DNA of 64,000 nt from Nymphaea colorata (Eukaryota; Streptophyta; Magnoliopsida; Nymphaeales; Nymphaeaceae): positions 7,762,001 to 7,826,000 of the forward strand of contig NC_045150.1 of assembly GCF_008831285.2 (NCBI RefSeq). Direction: 5' to 3'. Both the position numbers and the translations under genes were made by a program. The notes below the pieces were generated by a model that was not told the DNA's origin, made no database searches, and was given only the letters and a program-made list of their open reading frames with translations. Positions 24,078 through 36,009 of this stretch are shown here, piece by piece (the stretch's first letter is position 1; each line of letters begins with the position of its first letter).

Positions 24078-25981
24078 CGACATAGTACAAGATATTCAAT
24101 AGGTTCTGTATAGAAGTTTACAACAAATTACCACAGAAACCAAAGCAACATAAAAAATTAAAATACAAGGGAATGGATCTCTGGTAGAACGAACAGTGAG
24201 GTTGGTTGGCAATGCGTGGAGGTTCCTCTTGGGAAGGTTTGGCTGTGTTGGCACCCGTTAAATGAGGACGGGGCGCGTCCTCCAGCCGCCCTCGCAAGAA
24301 ATGACTGTAGGAAACAGTGCATTTTGCTTTCCATTAACCTTTCCCTTTCCTCCGGACGCATGCCATCTCACTTTTTTTATGAGTAGATTACTCTATACTG
24401 AATGAAGAGAAAACCTCCGACTTCCTATCATTTGAAAGTACAACCTGTTGATACACGATATCAGTTTTACCAAGGGAGAAATTTAAATAAGTTTACCACT
24501 TAGAGATATAGTTCTTTCTCTATAACGATAACCATATGGATATTACATACGCAATTGATTTTCTAATTACTAAAAAAAATTGACTTTCTTAACTGCGTGA
24601 TAAGTAATTTTTTTACAAATTCTAAAATCAACAATCTATTTTTCTCATCAACGTCTTAGGCCTTCAAAAATCGCAAGTTTCAGTTTCCATTCTTAGCCTA
24701 TGCACTATACCAAACGTGTCTATGATGTTAACATTAGCAAAAAAGGAAAAAACATTTAGAAGCTTCATAAATTTCAGTTCATATATATTATATATGTGTG
24801 TGTGTGAGATCAATCCCAAAACCATGTCAATGAGGACGAAGAAAAATGTTCGATAAAGACATTAGACATATATAGCTTATGTTACTCTAGTTTACATTAA
24901 CACTGAGCCCATATTACAAGCAAGAAGTTCTAGAATGGCGCATATTCAAATCTGTGTAATCTTCTCCTTTGGAACCCACATATCTTCAAAGAAAGAAGCG
25001 AAATAATAGAAAAACTTGAGGTCTGTGTAATCCGAGCAAAATTTCAAAGGAAGTTGCAAATGTTGTTTACAAAACAAGTCCAGTGAGGGCGACTTATCGA
25101 AGGCAGCTCCAATAACAACAGCATATATAACTAAATGATGCTTATGACCTTGAACAGCTCCAACATTCATGGCTAGTTGAGTTTGATTACAGCATCTTCG
25201 ATCTTCAATTTAAATAAATTGCATCTCCATTCTTCAATTTAAATAAATTGCATCTCCATTTGAGTCCAGTAAAAGATAACTTACAAAACTATGTACATAC
25301 CACTCTGAGTGGAAGCAAAATTTGGCCATGCGCCATGATCTGTACTTTTGACTCGTGGGCAATTTGATGAAATTCAAAACCACTCCTATTCCTCCATCTC
25401 TTGGGGTGCAAGCTGTATCGGGACTCGCATGAAAAGCAGAACACACGTTAACTGGGGTACTGTAACATATACACTATTTGCAATAACAGAAGAATAGTAC
25501 CCACAAGAATCAAACTGATGACCAACCTTTTATTGGTCTGTCAACTCGACTAGCTTTGCTACTCCCGACTAGTTATGTAACCAACTCTTGTACATATTAT
25601 AAAATTCTACACACGTCATATTTTTAAGGGATCAGATCAACTTATCAACCGTATGTATTATATATGGGGACATTTGTTTAAAATAATTTGAAGCATTGAG
25701 ATTTAAGAGCGCTTATATTTAATGCAGATAAGGCTTGTATTAAATCTCGCCCTCGGGCTTACGTAGCTGACCTGAATGGAAATATTCATTCGAATTCATG
25801 GAGATAAGATAAGGCTTGTATTAAAAGACAAGGCTTGTATTAAATCTCCTCGTTTGGGGTAAAGGTCAAAGTCACTTAAAATAGTGACGCTTGGAAATAT
25901 CATGTTCTTGTTGAAAAGGATTCCTTCAAGTGACAAAATCTTGAGAAAGACTTATTTCTAAAAGTCATGGTCATGATACTG

Positions 25982-26031
<50 letters not shown>

Positions 26032-26962
26032 CAGTTGTTGGATCTCATATTGCAAAGGACATATGTATAATGCATATTTCTTTCACATTCGCATGTACCA
26101 ATAACTAGAACAGGCTTTGATGAGCCGATTCTAATAGGATCGGATCCTTCTAGATCCGATACGGTGCCTGATTCAATGAGAACACGCGACGTATTTTGGT
26201 GTTTCTGTTGTTTGTTTTATTATCAAATTTTATTACTATCTTATTTGTATGTTTAACGCATAGGTTTCAGTTTAAGACTATTCACAAATTATTCCTTTCC
26301 CAATTCAATAAAACCGATTCTGTGAATCTTTTTCTGCTAACAGATTCAATTCAGATACCTTGACTATATTGATGTTTATCATTCGTTTCTCAAAATTAGT
26401 ATATTTTTTCTTTGTGGATAGAAACTAATACCAATAGTTTCAGGGGAAATATGAGTTTGAAAAAACATTTTTCCTTGTTCATTCTGATTGTTTTGTTTTT
26501 GTTTTTTTTTTTTTGCAAATTAAATGTTGTGGGTTTGATGTATGCCAATTACTTAGTTGTAAACGGGCTCTGGTTATTGGCTGCTGAAGTGCTTAAAAAG
26601 GAGAAAATGCAGGAAAGCTTGACTTAATTTTTAAGTATTATATATAAAAAAGAAAGGCATACAACACACACATGGTTTTACCGACTAAAGCTAATGATAC
26701 TACTTAGCAATTGGGTACCTTGAAGGATGGGGAGAAGTGTGGTAGCTTTGACTCTCAACTGAGCGGTAGACGGTAGAATAAAGTACTAAAAGCTTATTAA
26801 GTCAATCTCATTCCTCTCTTTTATTTAAATTTTTAAGAGGCATCAACATGTAAATGAGAAAAATTACCTTAAAGTATCAACATGAAAGTAAGTATTTTTG
26901 TGGGTCAAATTGTCCACGCTTTGCCTGCACCTGCCTCTACCTCACCTCTGATTGCTTTCATT
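24078..26962. other. Intergenic region with simple repeats
   Basis: No coding sequence recognised. A two-copy 29-bp repeat (TCTTCAATTTAAATAAATTG) is at 25202-25259. A long TA microsatellite is at 25985-26029. The rest is unique AT-rich sequence. Confidence 0.45.
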
Positions 26963-27210
26963 TAAGGGTGGGCATCGGGCCTGGCCGGCCCAGTAAAGGC
27001 TGGCCCGATAGCCCGGGTCTCGGCCGAGCTTGGCCCGGCCCGTTTAAAAATAAAAATAAAATTTTAATAATATAATATTTTTTAAATATAAAATATATTT
27101 ATTAATAATAAATATATATTATTAAAACAAAAAAATTTAAAATATATATATTTTTAAACTTAAACGGGCCGGGCCGGCCCAACAGCAGCCCAGCCCGACA
27201 CCTACTCTTA
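26963..27210. mobile_element. hAT-type MITE, 248 bp, with perfect 8-bp target duplication
   Basis: The element starts TAAGGGTGGGCATCGGGC and its right end, read inward, is TAAGAGTAGGTGTCGGGC. It is flanked on both sides by the same 8-mer CTTTCATT (26955-26962 and 27211-27218). GC-rich arms (GGCCCGGCC type) enclose a core made almost only of A and T. An 8-bp duplication with short inverted repeats indicates the hAT superfamily. Confidence 0.82.
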
Positions 27211-27380
27211 CTTTCATTAGTATCGCAATACTAATCACCATTTGGAGAATCTCATATTCCATCTTAATTTATAATGAAGGGTGGCATGCTTGATGCCTGA
27301 GTTACAGCTTTATTGACATGATCGTTGTGCAAAAGAGCTTATTAACCAAATTAAAAAAAAAGGTTTGAAGCTGGTGGAGC

Positions 27381-28210
27381 AGGGCTGGGCATTGGGCCCG
27401 GCCGATAAGAACGTCAAAATCAAAGCTCGGAAACCGTATCGGGCCAGCCCGAGGCCCGGCCCGTTTATAAACGGGCCGGGCCGGGCCAATGTAATTTCGG
27501 GCCTCGGGCTTCGGTTAATGCCCGAAGCCCGGCCCGGCTCGATTGATAATGGGCCAGGCGGGCCGGGCCTGTTTCTCATTTCTTCTTTCTTCTCCTCCTT
27601 CTCGCAAGAGAAATCGATTGAGTGGTTGTGGTGGACAGTCTATTGGAATGCAAAATCTGGCGATGAAATGAAAAAATGATCGACTGGTTACGATTATAAC
27701 GAGAAGCGAGGGAGAGCGTGATGAAGAAGCGGTAGCGAGGGAGAGGACTGCGATGGAAGAAGCCCTAACGGGCAGAAAAAAAAAATCGTCGAAAAAAAGT
27801 TAGACGGACCTTTACGGTGATGGCGACGGCGACGGGTAGGACCGAAGGCTGACGGGGAGGACCGATGGCTGTGCAACGGCGATGGGGAGGACCGGAAGAG
27901 GCAGCCGAGGGCCGACGAGGAGGATGGGAGGAGGCAGTCTCGACGACGGAGATGAAACTTTTAACAACAAAAAGTCCAAAACCCTAAGTTACCTACGTTC
28001 ATTTTTGTAAAAAAAAAAAAATACTATAATAGTAATGTCGGGCTTCTCAGGCCGCCGACGATCATAGCGGCAAACCCGAGCCCGGCCCGTTATTTACCGG
28101 GTCGGGCCAAGCCCGATAAAAAAAGCCCGAAACTCAATTTTTGAAGGCCTAGGCCCGTGGCGGGCCGGGTACCGGTACCCGGCGGTGGCCCGGCCCGGTG
28201 CCCAGGCTTA
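27381..28210. mobile_element. hAT-type non-autonomous element, 830 bp
   Basis: The ends AGGGCTGGGCATTGGGCC (left) and TAAGCCTGGGCACCGGGCC (right, inward) are related to those of the 248-bp element about 170 bp upstream. Flanking 8-mers GGTGGAGC (27373-27380) and GCTGGAGC (28211-28218) match at seven of eight positions. GC-rich subterminal repeats include a palindrome around 27466-27485 (CCCGTTTATAAACGGG). The interior has no transposase; its open frames are repeat artefacts. Confidence 0.72.
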
Positions 28211-28560
28211 GCTGGAGCCACGGATTTAAAACGGCTGGCCATGGCCTATGGATTTAGAATCAATATAGATCGTCTGTAAATGTAAACTTTAGCTGATCCA
28301 TGGGCAACAATTTATAATACTTGATGGTCTAATAAGATGTTGCATAAAAAAGTGTTTTTTGAGAGATCCTTAATTTTAAATTGATGATCTTAGTCCCATG
28401 GATTTTAAATTTATGCTACATGTTAAAAACCATGAATTTAAGGTTGGATTGGAGGAAAGGGGTGTTCGACCATAAATTCATGTATCTAGTTCTTAAATTA
28501 TTGCGGATACGGTAAAGCAAACACAACCTAAGTTCTTGTATATCGGTCTTACCCCTTTAG

Positions 28561-28902
28561 CAGTGGCGGAGCCAAGATTTTTTTAAAAGGAACTATTATT
28601 TAATATTCAAAAAGCTTTATAGGGTTGCAAATTAAAATTTTGGACCTTTACTTTTTAAAATATAAGTACTCACCATGGCCCCTACTGGCCCCATTGATTC
28701 GCCTCTCACCTTTAATCTAAGATTCATAAAAGTGGCACAACCAAAAATTTTGGTTAGAAGGACACTAATCCAAAACTTACATGCTTAAAGAGGCACCAGT
28801 ATGTATATATATATATATATATAATGAAATAAATATTTGAAGGCTTAACAATCTTAAAATAAAGTGTTTTATAGGACGGGTGACATATAGCTCCGCTACT
28901 AG
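28561..28902. mobile_element. MITE-like element with CAGTGGCGGAGC ends
   Basis: The left end CAGTGGCGGAGCC and right end GCTCCGCTACTAG are imperfect inverted repeats around an AT-rich 340-bp body. It belongs to the same broad group as the elements at 23898 and 60307. It has no clear target duplication and may be a composite of two insertions. A TA run lies inside near 28805-28823. Confidence 0.45.
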
Positions 28903-30760
28903 TACGATCCGAGGCACTAAGTCTGGAAAACGGATATTTTAGTTTGGAAAACCTGTTGAAAGCCTATAAAGGAACTAACGAGCTATTATTATGTTATCAC
29001 AAGTTTGACGGCTTGACTTCCGTAATGAACTCTTGGTCAATAATATATTATAAATGATTAGTTTTTAGCACAAACCAAAATCCTTGTTCGGATCACTGAT
29101 TTTATTTGAAGGAAAAAAAAAGAATCTCATCTTTTGCTACTCTTTCTAAATTAAATTAAACAAATATCTACTTTATATCGTGTTTTAGAAGCTTAATTAT
29201 ATGTAGATTAGTCCTTGCAGCGTTGCTTAGAGAATTCTGCAGACTGCAGCCCTATCAACGGGGATTGAAGCAAATATCAAAATCCTTTTTTCAAATGATA
29301 GCTAGCCACAATAAACAAATTCCAAGTAATTTAGGAAATTCCTTGTTTCCATTTTGATATTCACATCTTACTTGTCACATCCACCTTTTCCATTGAAACT
29401 TGTGGAAGAGAAAGTCTAAGATCAACTATTTTAATCTCTTTAAGTTCACCACGAAAGCTTTGTTGCTTTCAATTCATAGACTTTTATTCTTCACCGTCTT
29501 TTATTATGAGTAATCCAAATATCGACAACGGAGATGTACGTGTGTCCGGCAACTAAAAACAACGCCAAGTTGCTGCTGACTTTGCATCTTTTAAAAGCAG
29601 CTCACGTCAGGCTTATGGATAGTAGCTCACGACTAACTGGAAGCCATTGCTGGTTGCGGAAACCGTTCCTTTTTTTGCTTTTCCTTTGTCTCGAAGTCAT
29701 CCTTCGAGGAAGAGGACGAGACAAAGTTCAAAGTTCCAACAAACTCTTAGTCTTTCCCTTCAAAAATAATATGATCTTTAAAAAGAATGAATTGCAGAGA
29801 TGCAACGTCTCTAGTTTTAGAATAATGAATCCCTTAGATGTAATGTAGAGAGACTTCTGTCGGTTTTGTTTGGATGAACCCTCAAACATGTTAGTTTTTT
29901 GGAAACCAGATTCTGTAAAAAATTTGGTTTATTAGTTTGCGTAACAAGATCAATACGATATTTTGTATTAAGAGCTTGAAAATTCTTAAATGCCATTTTA
30001 AAGGCAAAACAAACATGTCATCGAAGGGTATCACCCAAACACGCTATTCAGAAATGCATATTATTTTTCTTAATCTTGCACGTAAATAGGTGTTTAAGAA
30101 AAAAAAAGTATGAAAACATGGAGTGAATTAGTAGAGGCATAACTGCCAATACCAAACCCTTCAATGTTTCTTTATTTTTATATTAATATATTCAAATATT
30201 TGTTCTATTACATACATAATACCCTTTTGGATATAAAAGTATGTGAAATAAGTGTTTATGCAAAAATTTTTCTAGTTCCATCACAGTGAATGAGTGTTGT
30301 TGACTACCGAGTTGTTCATACTTTTGGTGAAAAGGAAGTGATTCCATAAATCTGTTTCATAAGTACATGGAAAAAATAATATATTGTTGTTCACATTAGA
30401 AATACCTTAGCGATCATTTGACTAAACTAAAATGACGTTTAAATAAATGGACCGTAGGATATAGTGAACAGAAAAATCGGATGCTATTAAATCATTTCTA
30501 AGTTCAAAAAGGCGTTTGATCGTAAGAACGGGATATCTTTGAAGCGCATAAAGGGAGCAGCTAAACGACGTGGTATATGCAACAAAAAAGTCCACCGAAT
30601 GAAAATGGGATCCACATGTTCTGATGTTCATCGTCCTTTCGGAAGCAATTTTCAACACCTGCGCGACGTGGCACAAAGAGCGCCCGCCCTCGTTTCCACA
30701 AACCTCATCAGCGTAACTCTGGAGCAGAAGGGGAGGACGGGAGGATGGGTGAGAGAGAGA
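28903..30760. other. Intergenic region upstream of the CBL gene
   Basis: AT-rich with no recognised coding sequence. Short open frames (for example 29534-29848) have no known domain. The last 200 bp become GC-rich towards the CBL promoter. Confidence 0.45.
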
Positions 30761-30767
30761 GTACGGC

Positions 30768-30774
30768 TATAAAT
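30768..30774 (+). promoter_or_regulatory. Likely TATA box of the CBL gene
   Basis: TATAAAT in an otherwise GA-rich context. It lies about 100 bp before a GC-rich, purine-rich stretch that looks like a 5' UTR. The gene's coding ATG is at 32442 after a leader intron. Confidence 0.5.
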
Positions 30775-30799
30775 TCAAACCCGTGATAAGAAATGGCGG

Positions 30800-32441
30800 T
30801 GGAATGGTCAAGTCGGCCTTAAGCTACTGGGGGAAGAAAAGTGTGAGACAGAGGGACGACAGGCCGGAGGTTTCGGATGGGAAAAAGAGAAGTTTGCTAG
30901 TAGTTGCGGAAGGGAATTCTTTGTTTACTAAAAAGAAGTGAGGCTGCCGCTCCGGATTCAACAAACCGCAATCGCCGTTGTGGAGGAAGATATCAGTCTA
31001 GTGAAGCGGTTTATTGGCTCAGGCAAAAAAGAAGAGTTTCTCGATATACCTTCTGGTTCGTCTCTCTCTCTCTCCCACCCCCTTCTCTCTCTCTCTCTTG
31101 TGACGTTTTGCTTTCGGACATATCGAGTGTTCTCGTTGTCTTGTTTGCTGTCCTGTTCGACCGACTACTTGTTCTCTCAGAAGTTGAGATTTTCATGAAA
31201 CGCTTCTTCTTGGTGCCGTACGCGATTCGTGTTCTCTGAATGCGTCTCTTTTTCTTCAGTCTAGTTTGAAATTATGGTTTGCTGGTCGTTAGATATTTCT
31301 GGGACTTTTGTTTTTGCTTACTAGTTAGCTTTACATCATAAACGATGATTCTATATCGATAAGTTTTTACTGCTCCAAGAATGGCCATCGTTTATCTAAT
31401 TGGAAATTTCTTGATGACATGCACGTTTTTTCTAGTATTGTCAAGAGTATTTTTTTTGCATTCTGGGAAATTTTCCTTTTCGTTTTTGATAATTGATTAT
31501 TTATTACATTTTAGTTTAGTTTTCCTTCTTTTTTTTTTTTTGGGTTGGGTTGGTCTTCTTATTAGTAGCACTTAACAAGAAAAAAAAAAACGATATTCTT
31601 TAGATTCTTTTCAATTACTATAAGCTCTTCCCCACAATTTCGATTTCTGGTTGCCTGTTTTTATTTCTATCTTCTGTGATATGTCATATGCAGGACGGTT
31701 TTAAGTTTGGGCTTTATGCAGCACAATTATTTTAGGTGACGTATCACATATACAGTAAGTCATTCTGATAAGAGTGAAATTAGAAGTGTAATATCAAGTA
31801 CTGTTAGTTTGAGAATGATGCGGGTATTTAAATCGTCCACAACCACTGTCAATCACGTGAGAAATTTCATTTTAATGTACATTAAGATCAGTTGTCTTTT
31901 TTTACCTGTTCTTCTTTCATTCTCGTCTGTTCTTTTCTAGTCTGTATGAGATATTTGACCATGACTAAAATTTATGGTAATTTTGTCTCTTCCGTTGAAA
32001 TTCTGCGGAGACTCCAAAATATTAAATTTGTATGCCTTATTACTATTTCACTTGTGGCAACCATCTTGAAATCGGAAATCTTTGGAACAGCGTTCTTGTC
32101 TTCCTCTTGTTTCCCTTTGTTTTAGCTGTATAGACAAGCATAATTCTTAAACTTTTTAATTTTTAGTTGAGTGTAGCTTCTTGTTCTAAAGCTTTCTCAT
32201 AGTTTATGCAGAGAACAAACTTTTTTTGGACTAGTGCCGTTTGCCTTAATAAGTGTTCGTAAAGATAACCGTCTCTACAATATCAGGATGATGCTTATAC
32301 TTTATTGAGTATCAAATGTGATTTGATTTGCTTGAAATTGAACTGTGTAATATTTACTTATCCGCCAATAATGTGTTACCAACTTTATTCTCTCGCAGGA
32401 AACAAGCCATAAATTCATCTTCCTTTAGTACATAGGTTCTC
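30800..32441 (+). other. CBL 5' UTR and leader intron
   Basis: A non-coding first exon probably begins about 30 bp past the TATA box. The leader intron ends at the acceptor TTCTCTCGCAG (to 32398), leaving 43 nt of 5' UTR before the ATG at 32442. The leader-intron donor is not certain; it lies between about 30930 and 31080. The intron carries CT-rich tracts. Confidence 0.5.
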
Positions 32442-32526
32442 ATGGGTTGCATCTTCTCAAGACGTGCAGTTTGCGCACTTAGATATGAGGATTCCATTGT
32501 TCTTGCTTCTGAAACTTCTTGTGAGT

Positions 32527-32601
<75 letters not shown>

Positions 32602-35579
32602 ACGCACAGACACAGGTACATATTCAATCTGGTTTAGTCGTTCTGCATTCCTTTCTACGTACGACCTGGATACTTCTTGTTCCTTTCAGTGGGTCATGTG
32701 CCATGCCAGAGCAAATACATAACATTTAGGTGTATAAATTAGTCAGTGCCAAGAAGACCAGAAAGGTTTTCTCTTCAGTTTTTGGCCACTGTATTGAGTC
32801 ATTTTTTTGATGTATGCATACTCATCCTGTAGTAAATTCGTATGTTATGAAGTTTCGCTAAGCTAATTATATTCCTGAGTTTAAAGTGCTAATACATCTC
32901 GGACTCTCCATGTGAAAAAGCTTTCCTACCTTTGTCGCAAATCTATTCTATAGGTTCAGGAAACTAATATGGAAATATGTTCTGTGTAGTTGATGTGAGT
33001 GAAGTGGAAGCGTTATATGAGCTTTTTAAGAAGGTCAGTGGTTCTATTTTCAAGGACGGGTGCATTCACAAGGTAATCTTCTTCCTTCGATAATCTTTTC
33101 TAATACCATCCTGTTTGTTTCCTAGGAGAGATCATCTATATGTTTCTGACTGTTGATATTCTTAAGCAGGAAGAGTTTCAGCTTGCACTCTTCAGGAATT
33201 GTAACAAAAAGAATCTCTTTTCTGATCGTGTAAGTAACTGGATCCCTATATTTGAAAATTTGTTGTGAAATGGTTATGTAGGTGGTTCTTTATTGGCGAT
33301 ACTGGTAGTTCCACATCTGACAAAAAATTTAAGGTTGTTTTCATCAATAGTAGCGGTCTGACTTTCACTGAACAAGAATAATTAGCAAAAAGGTTAGGCT
33401 ACAAGAAGATCATGCATCATAGTTGAACATGGCGAATGGTTCAAGTATGAGGGGAATACAGTAGTGAACACGGTTTTATAAAAAGGCCCAGGAGTCAAAA
33501 GAAAAATTGATACAACATACTTTAAATTTGGCTATCCAAAGTATAATTAACTTTGATAATAACACGTTTTAGTATGAACTATGAAGTAAAAACTAACATA
33601 TTAATGCATTATTTTTATTGATCTTCCCTATATTAAGTGGTCAACTGAAAAATTAAGGCGAAGTTGTATTTTGCATAACAATATAAGAACACATGCATCA
33701 TTGCCCACTTAAGAATTCTGAAACATAAGAGAGTATTTGAAGGGAAGAGGGCTTATAGAAAGAAAAAGAATCAGCAAGGTGGGGAGAAGAAAATGTCGTA
33801 CCACTACAAGGTTGAAAGGCTTGGATTGATCCCTAAGTCGATCAACTGTGACTACATAGTCTACATGAGGATAATTCCTTAGACTAGTGATCTCCCTGTT
33901 CATGCTTGCTTGCAGGTATGACACTATGTTGTATTCCTTCCTTACTTTTTATAGGCACCTTGGCTAAACTTCATGCTCATGGATGTCATAGTGAAGCAAC
34001 CTAGTAAGCAAAACTGAGGTCTAGTCCTAGAAATTTTCAAAAAGTTCTGATGTGCAGAATTTTATGGCAAATGGTTCTACACCATTCTTAGATGAATATC
34101 TGAACATTGTCTTCTTTTGCTTTTGCATCTCTGATGTTGCTAATATTTGCAGATATTTGATCTGTTTGATGTCAAGCACAATGGAGTTATTGATTTTGGA
34201 GAATTTGTCAGAGCCCTAAACATCTTTCATCCAGATACACCTGAAATTGATAAAATTGCATGTAGGTGATTTTCTTTGTTAACAAGGATTTTTTTTTCTT
34301 TTTTGGCAATCTGCTTGTGAGCAGTATTTTTCTTTATGTGTTGCATGACGGTTACCTATTCTAAATATCACTTCAAGATTGACTTTATTATGTCTATTCT
34401 AGTTGTGATTATTTCATCTTTTCATTTGTTCTGTTTTATATGTAAATGTAAACCTACGAGACCTGGTAGTTTCTTTAACGTGTAATCAAGTTACTTAAAC
34501 CAAAGTGATATTTTTTTTTTATCCTTGATGGAACGTGCCTACATCAAATTTACTTGTACATTTTCTTTTCTCGAGTCAACTATTTTTGTTGAAACTTGAA
34601 ATAACTATTCATTCATCTCTACTTTGAGACAGATAAATTTGTTCTCATGATTTGATGGAATTTTGTGGCAGTTGCATTCAGACTGTACGATCTCAGGCAT
34701 ACTGGTTACATCGAACGTGAGGAGGTAAACACTTGGTTTATGAAACTTCAACCTTCACCTTTAATTTTGAGGAAAATTCTATCGATTTGTATATACGGTA
34801 ACTGGTTCTGGTGTACCCAACACTATTTTGAAGGGAGATTGTTTCACGTCCCTGGAGATTGGGTTCATCTACATGGTTTCTTAGATCACCTTTTGACTTG
34901 TCGGTGCTTCCACTTTTTTGCAGTTGAAGGAGATGGTATTGGCTCTTCTTCATGAATCTGATTTGCATCTTTCAGAGGATCTCGTAGAAACAATTGTTGA
35001 CAAGGTTTTTTTTTTTTTTCTTTAAAAGAGGTTTGGGTTTTTTCCATAGATTTCACCCATCGTTTCCTGACTCTGTTTTACATGTGCTACAGACATTTGG
35101 TGAGGCAGATGCTAAAGGTGATGGAAAGATTGATGAGGAGGAATGGACGGTCTTTGTGCTACATAACCCTGCTTTATTGAAGAATATGACCTTACCATAC
35201 TTAAGGTGAGTTTAGCACATCAAGTCAGAGCACCTTTCATAAATCCTAAGACGTATAAGGAGGATTCCGTAGGATGTAGTTAGTATTTTAGTAAGGCATT
35301 CCTAACTTCCAGAGTTGGGTGATTTGAATAACAACATATTTGGATCGTGTCAAGTGGACGATGGAACCCCAAGTGAATGGTTCAATGTTCAAATAAGTCT
35401 TCATCCATGTGACTCGTCAGCACTTTTTTTGTCACCCTGGGCCAAGGTTGCGACCAGTGTGATGGATGTTGGATTCTTGTCTTTTAGTTCTGTTGTCACA
35501 TCAGCTTGTTGTCATCTATAGGATACACCCGCACGGGAACTTTATGCTGGCTGCTGCAAAATGACCCACCTTGTTCTTG

Positions 35580-35615
<36 letters not shown>

Positions 35616-35650
35616 GCACACACACACACACACATATACACACACGCACA

Positions 35651-35699
<49 letters not shown>

Positions 35700-36009
35700 G
35701 ATCTTGGACTCCTGGACTTGTGTTGTTCAACTATCATCAGCATGCATAGGAGACTTGATTCATGAGCAGGATCTCGAGTCTTAGTAACTTGAAGTCATAA
35801 ATGCTCCCTAGTCAAAAAGCTACATCGAATGCTCAAAGTAGCTGTAAAGTCCACCAGATAACATGGATGACTTGTCGCAGGGGATGACTTGTTGCAGGAA
35901 TTATCTGACCATTTGCTGTCAACGTCTCTGTAGGGATATAACATATACGTTTCCTAGCTTTGTGATGAGGTCAGAATCTGAAGGTACGGATTTGGCGGAG
36001 CTCTACTAA
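32442..36009 (+). CDS. CBL: Calcineurin B-like calcium sensor (CBL), SOS3/CBL4-type
   Basis: CBL proteins bind calcium through EF-hands and recruit CIPK kinases to membranes. Coding exons: 32442-32520, 32990-33072, 33170-33229, 34153-34261, 34672-34724, 34924-35004, 35093-35205, 35934-36009. All are GT-AG and phases close exactly, giving 217 aa, normal for the family. The N-terminus MGCIFS fits N-myristoylation at Gly2 and palmitoylation at Cys3, so plasma-membrane targeting is likely. EF-hand 1 is the family's unusual loop; the loops at 80-91 ([12 protein letters not shown]), 117-128 ([12 protein letters not shown]) and 161-172 ([12 protein letters not shown]) are EF2-4. The FPSF motif at 199-202 is the site phosphorylated by CIPKs in relatives. 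[16 protein letters not shown] resembles CBL4 more than CBL1 or CBL2/3, but orthology needs a tree. Intron positions match other plant CBL genes. Confidence 0.95.
32531..32598. repeat. Compound CT/CA microsatellite in CBL intron
   Basis: About 13 CT units run directly into about 20 CA units, starting 10 bp after the splice donor of the first coding exon. Confidence 0.95.
35583..35699. repeat. Compound CT/CA/GA microsatellite in last CBL intron
   Basis: A CT run, a CA-rich stretch and a GA run follow each other over about 115 bp. The CT and GA runs are complementary and could fold into a long hairpin in the pre-mRNA. Confidence 0.95.

Noticed and set aside
35542-35765. Open frames of poly-Ser-Leu, poly-His-Thr and poly-Arg-Glu
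   Set aside because: Translated microsatellite inside the last CBL intron.
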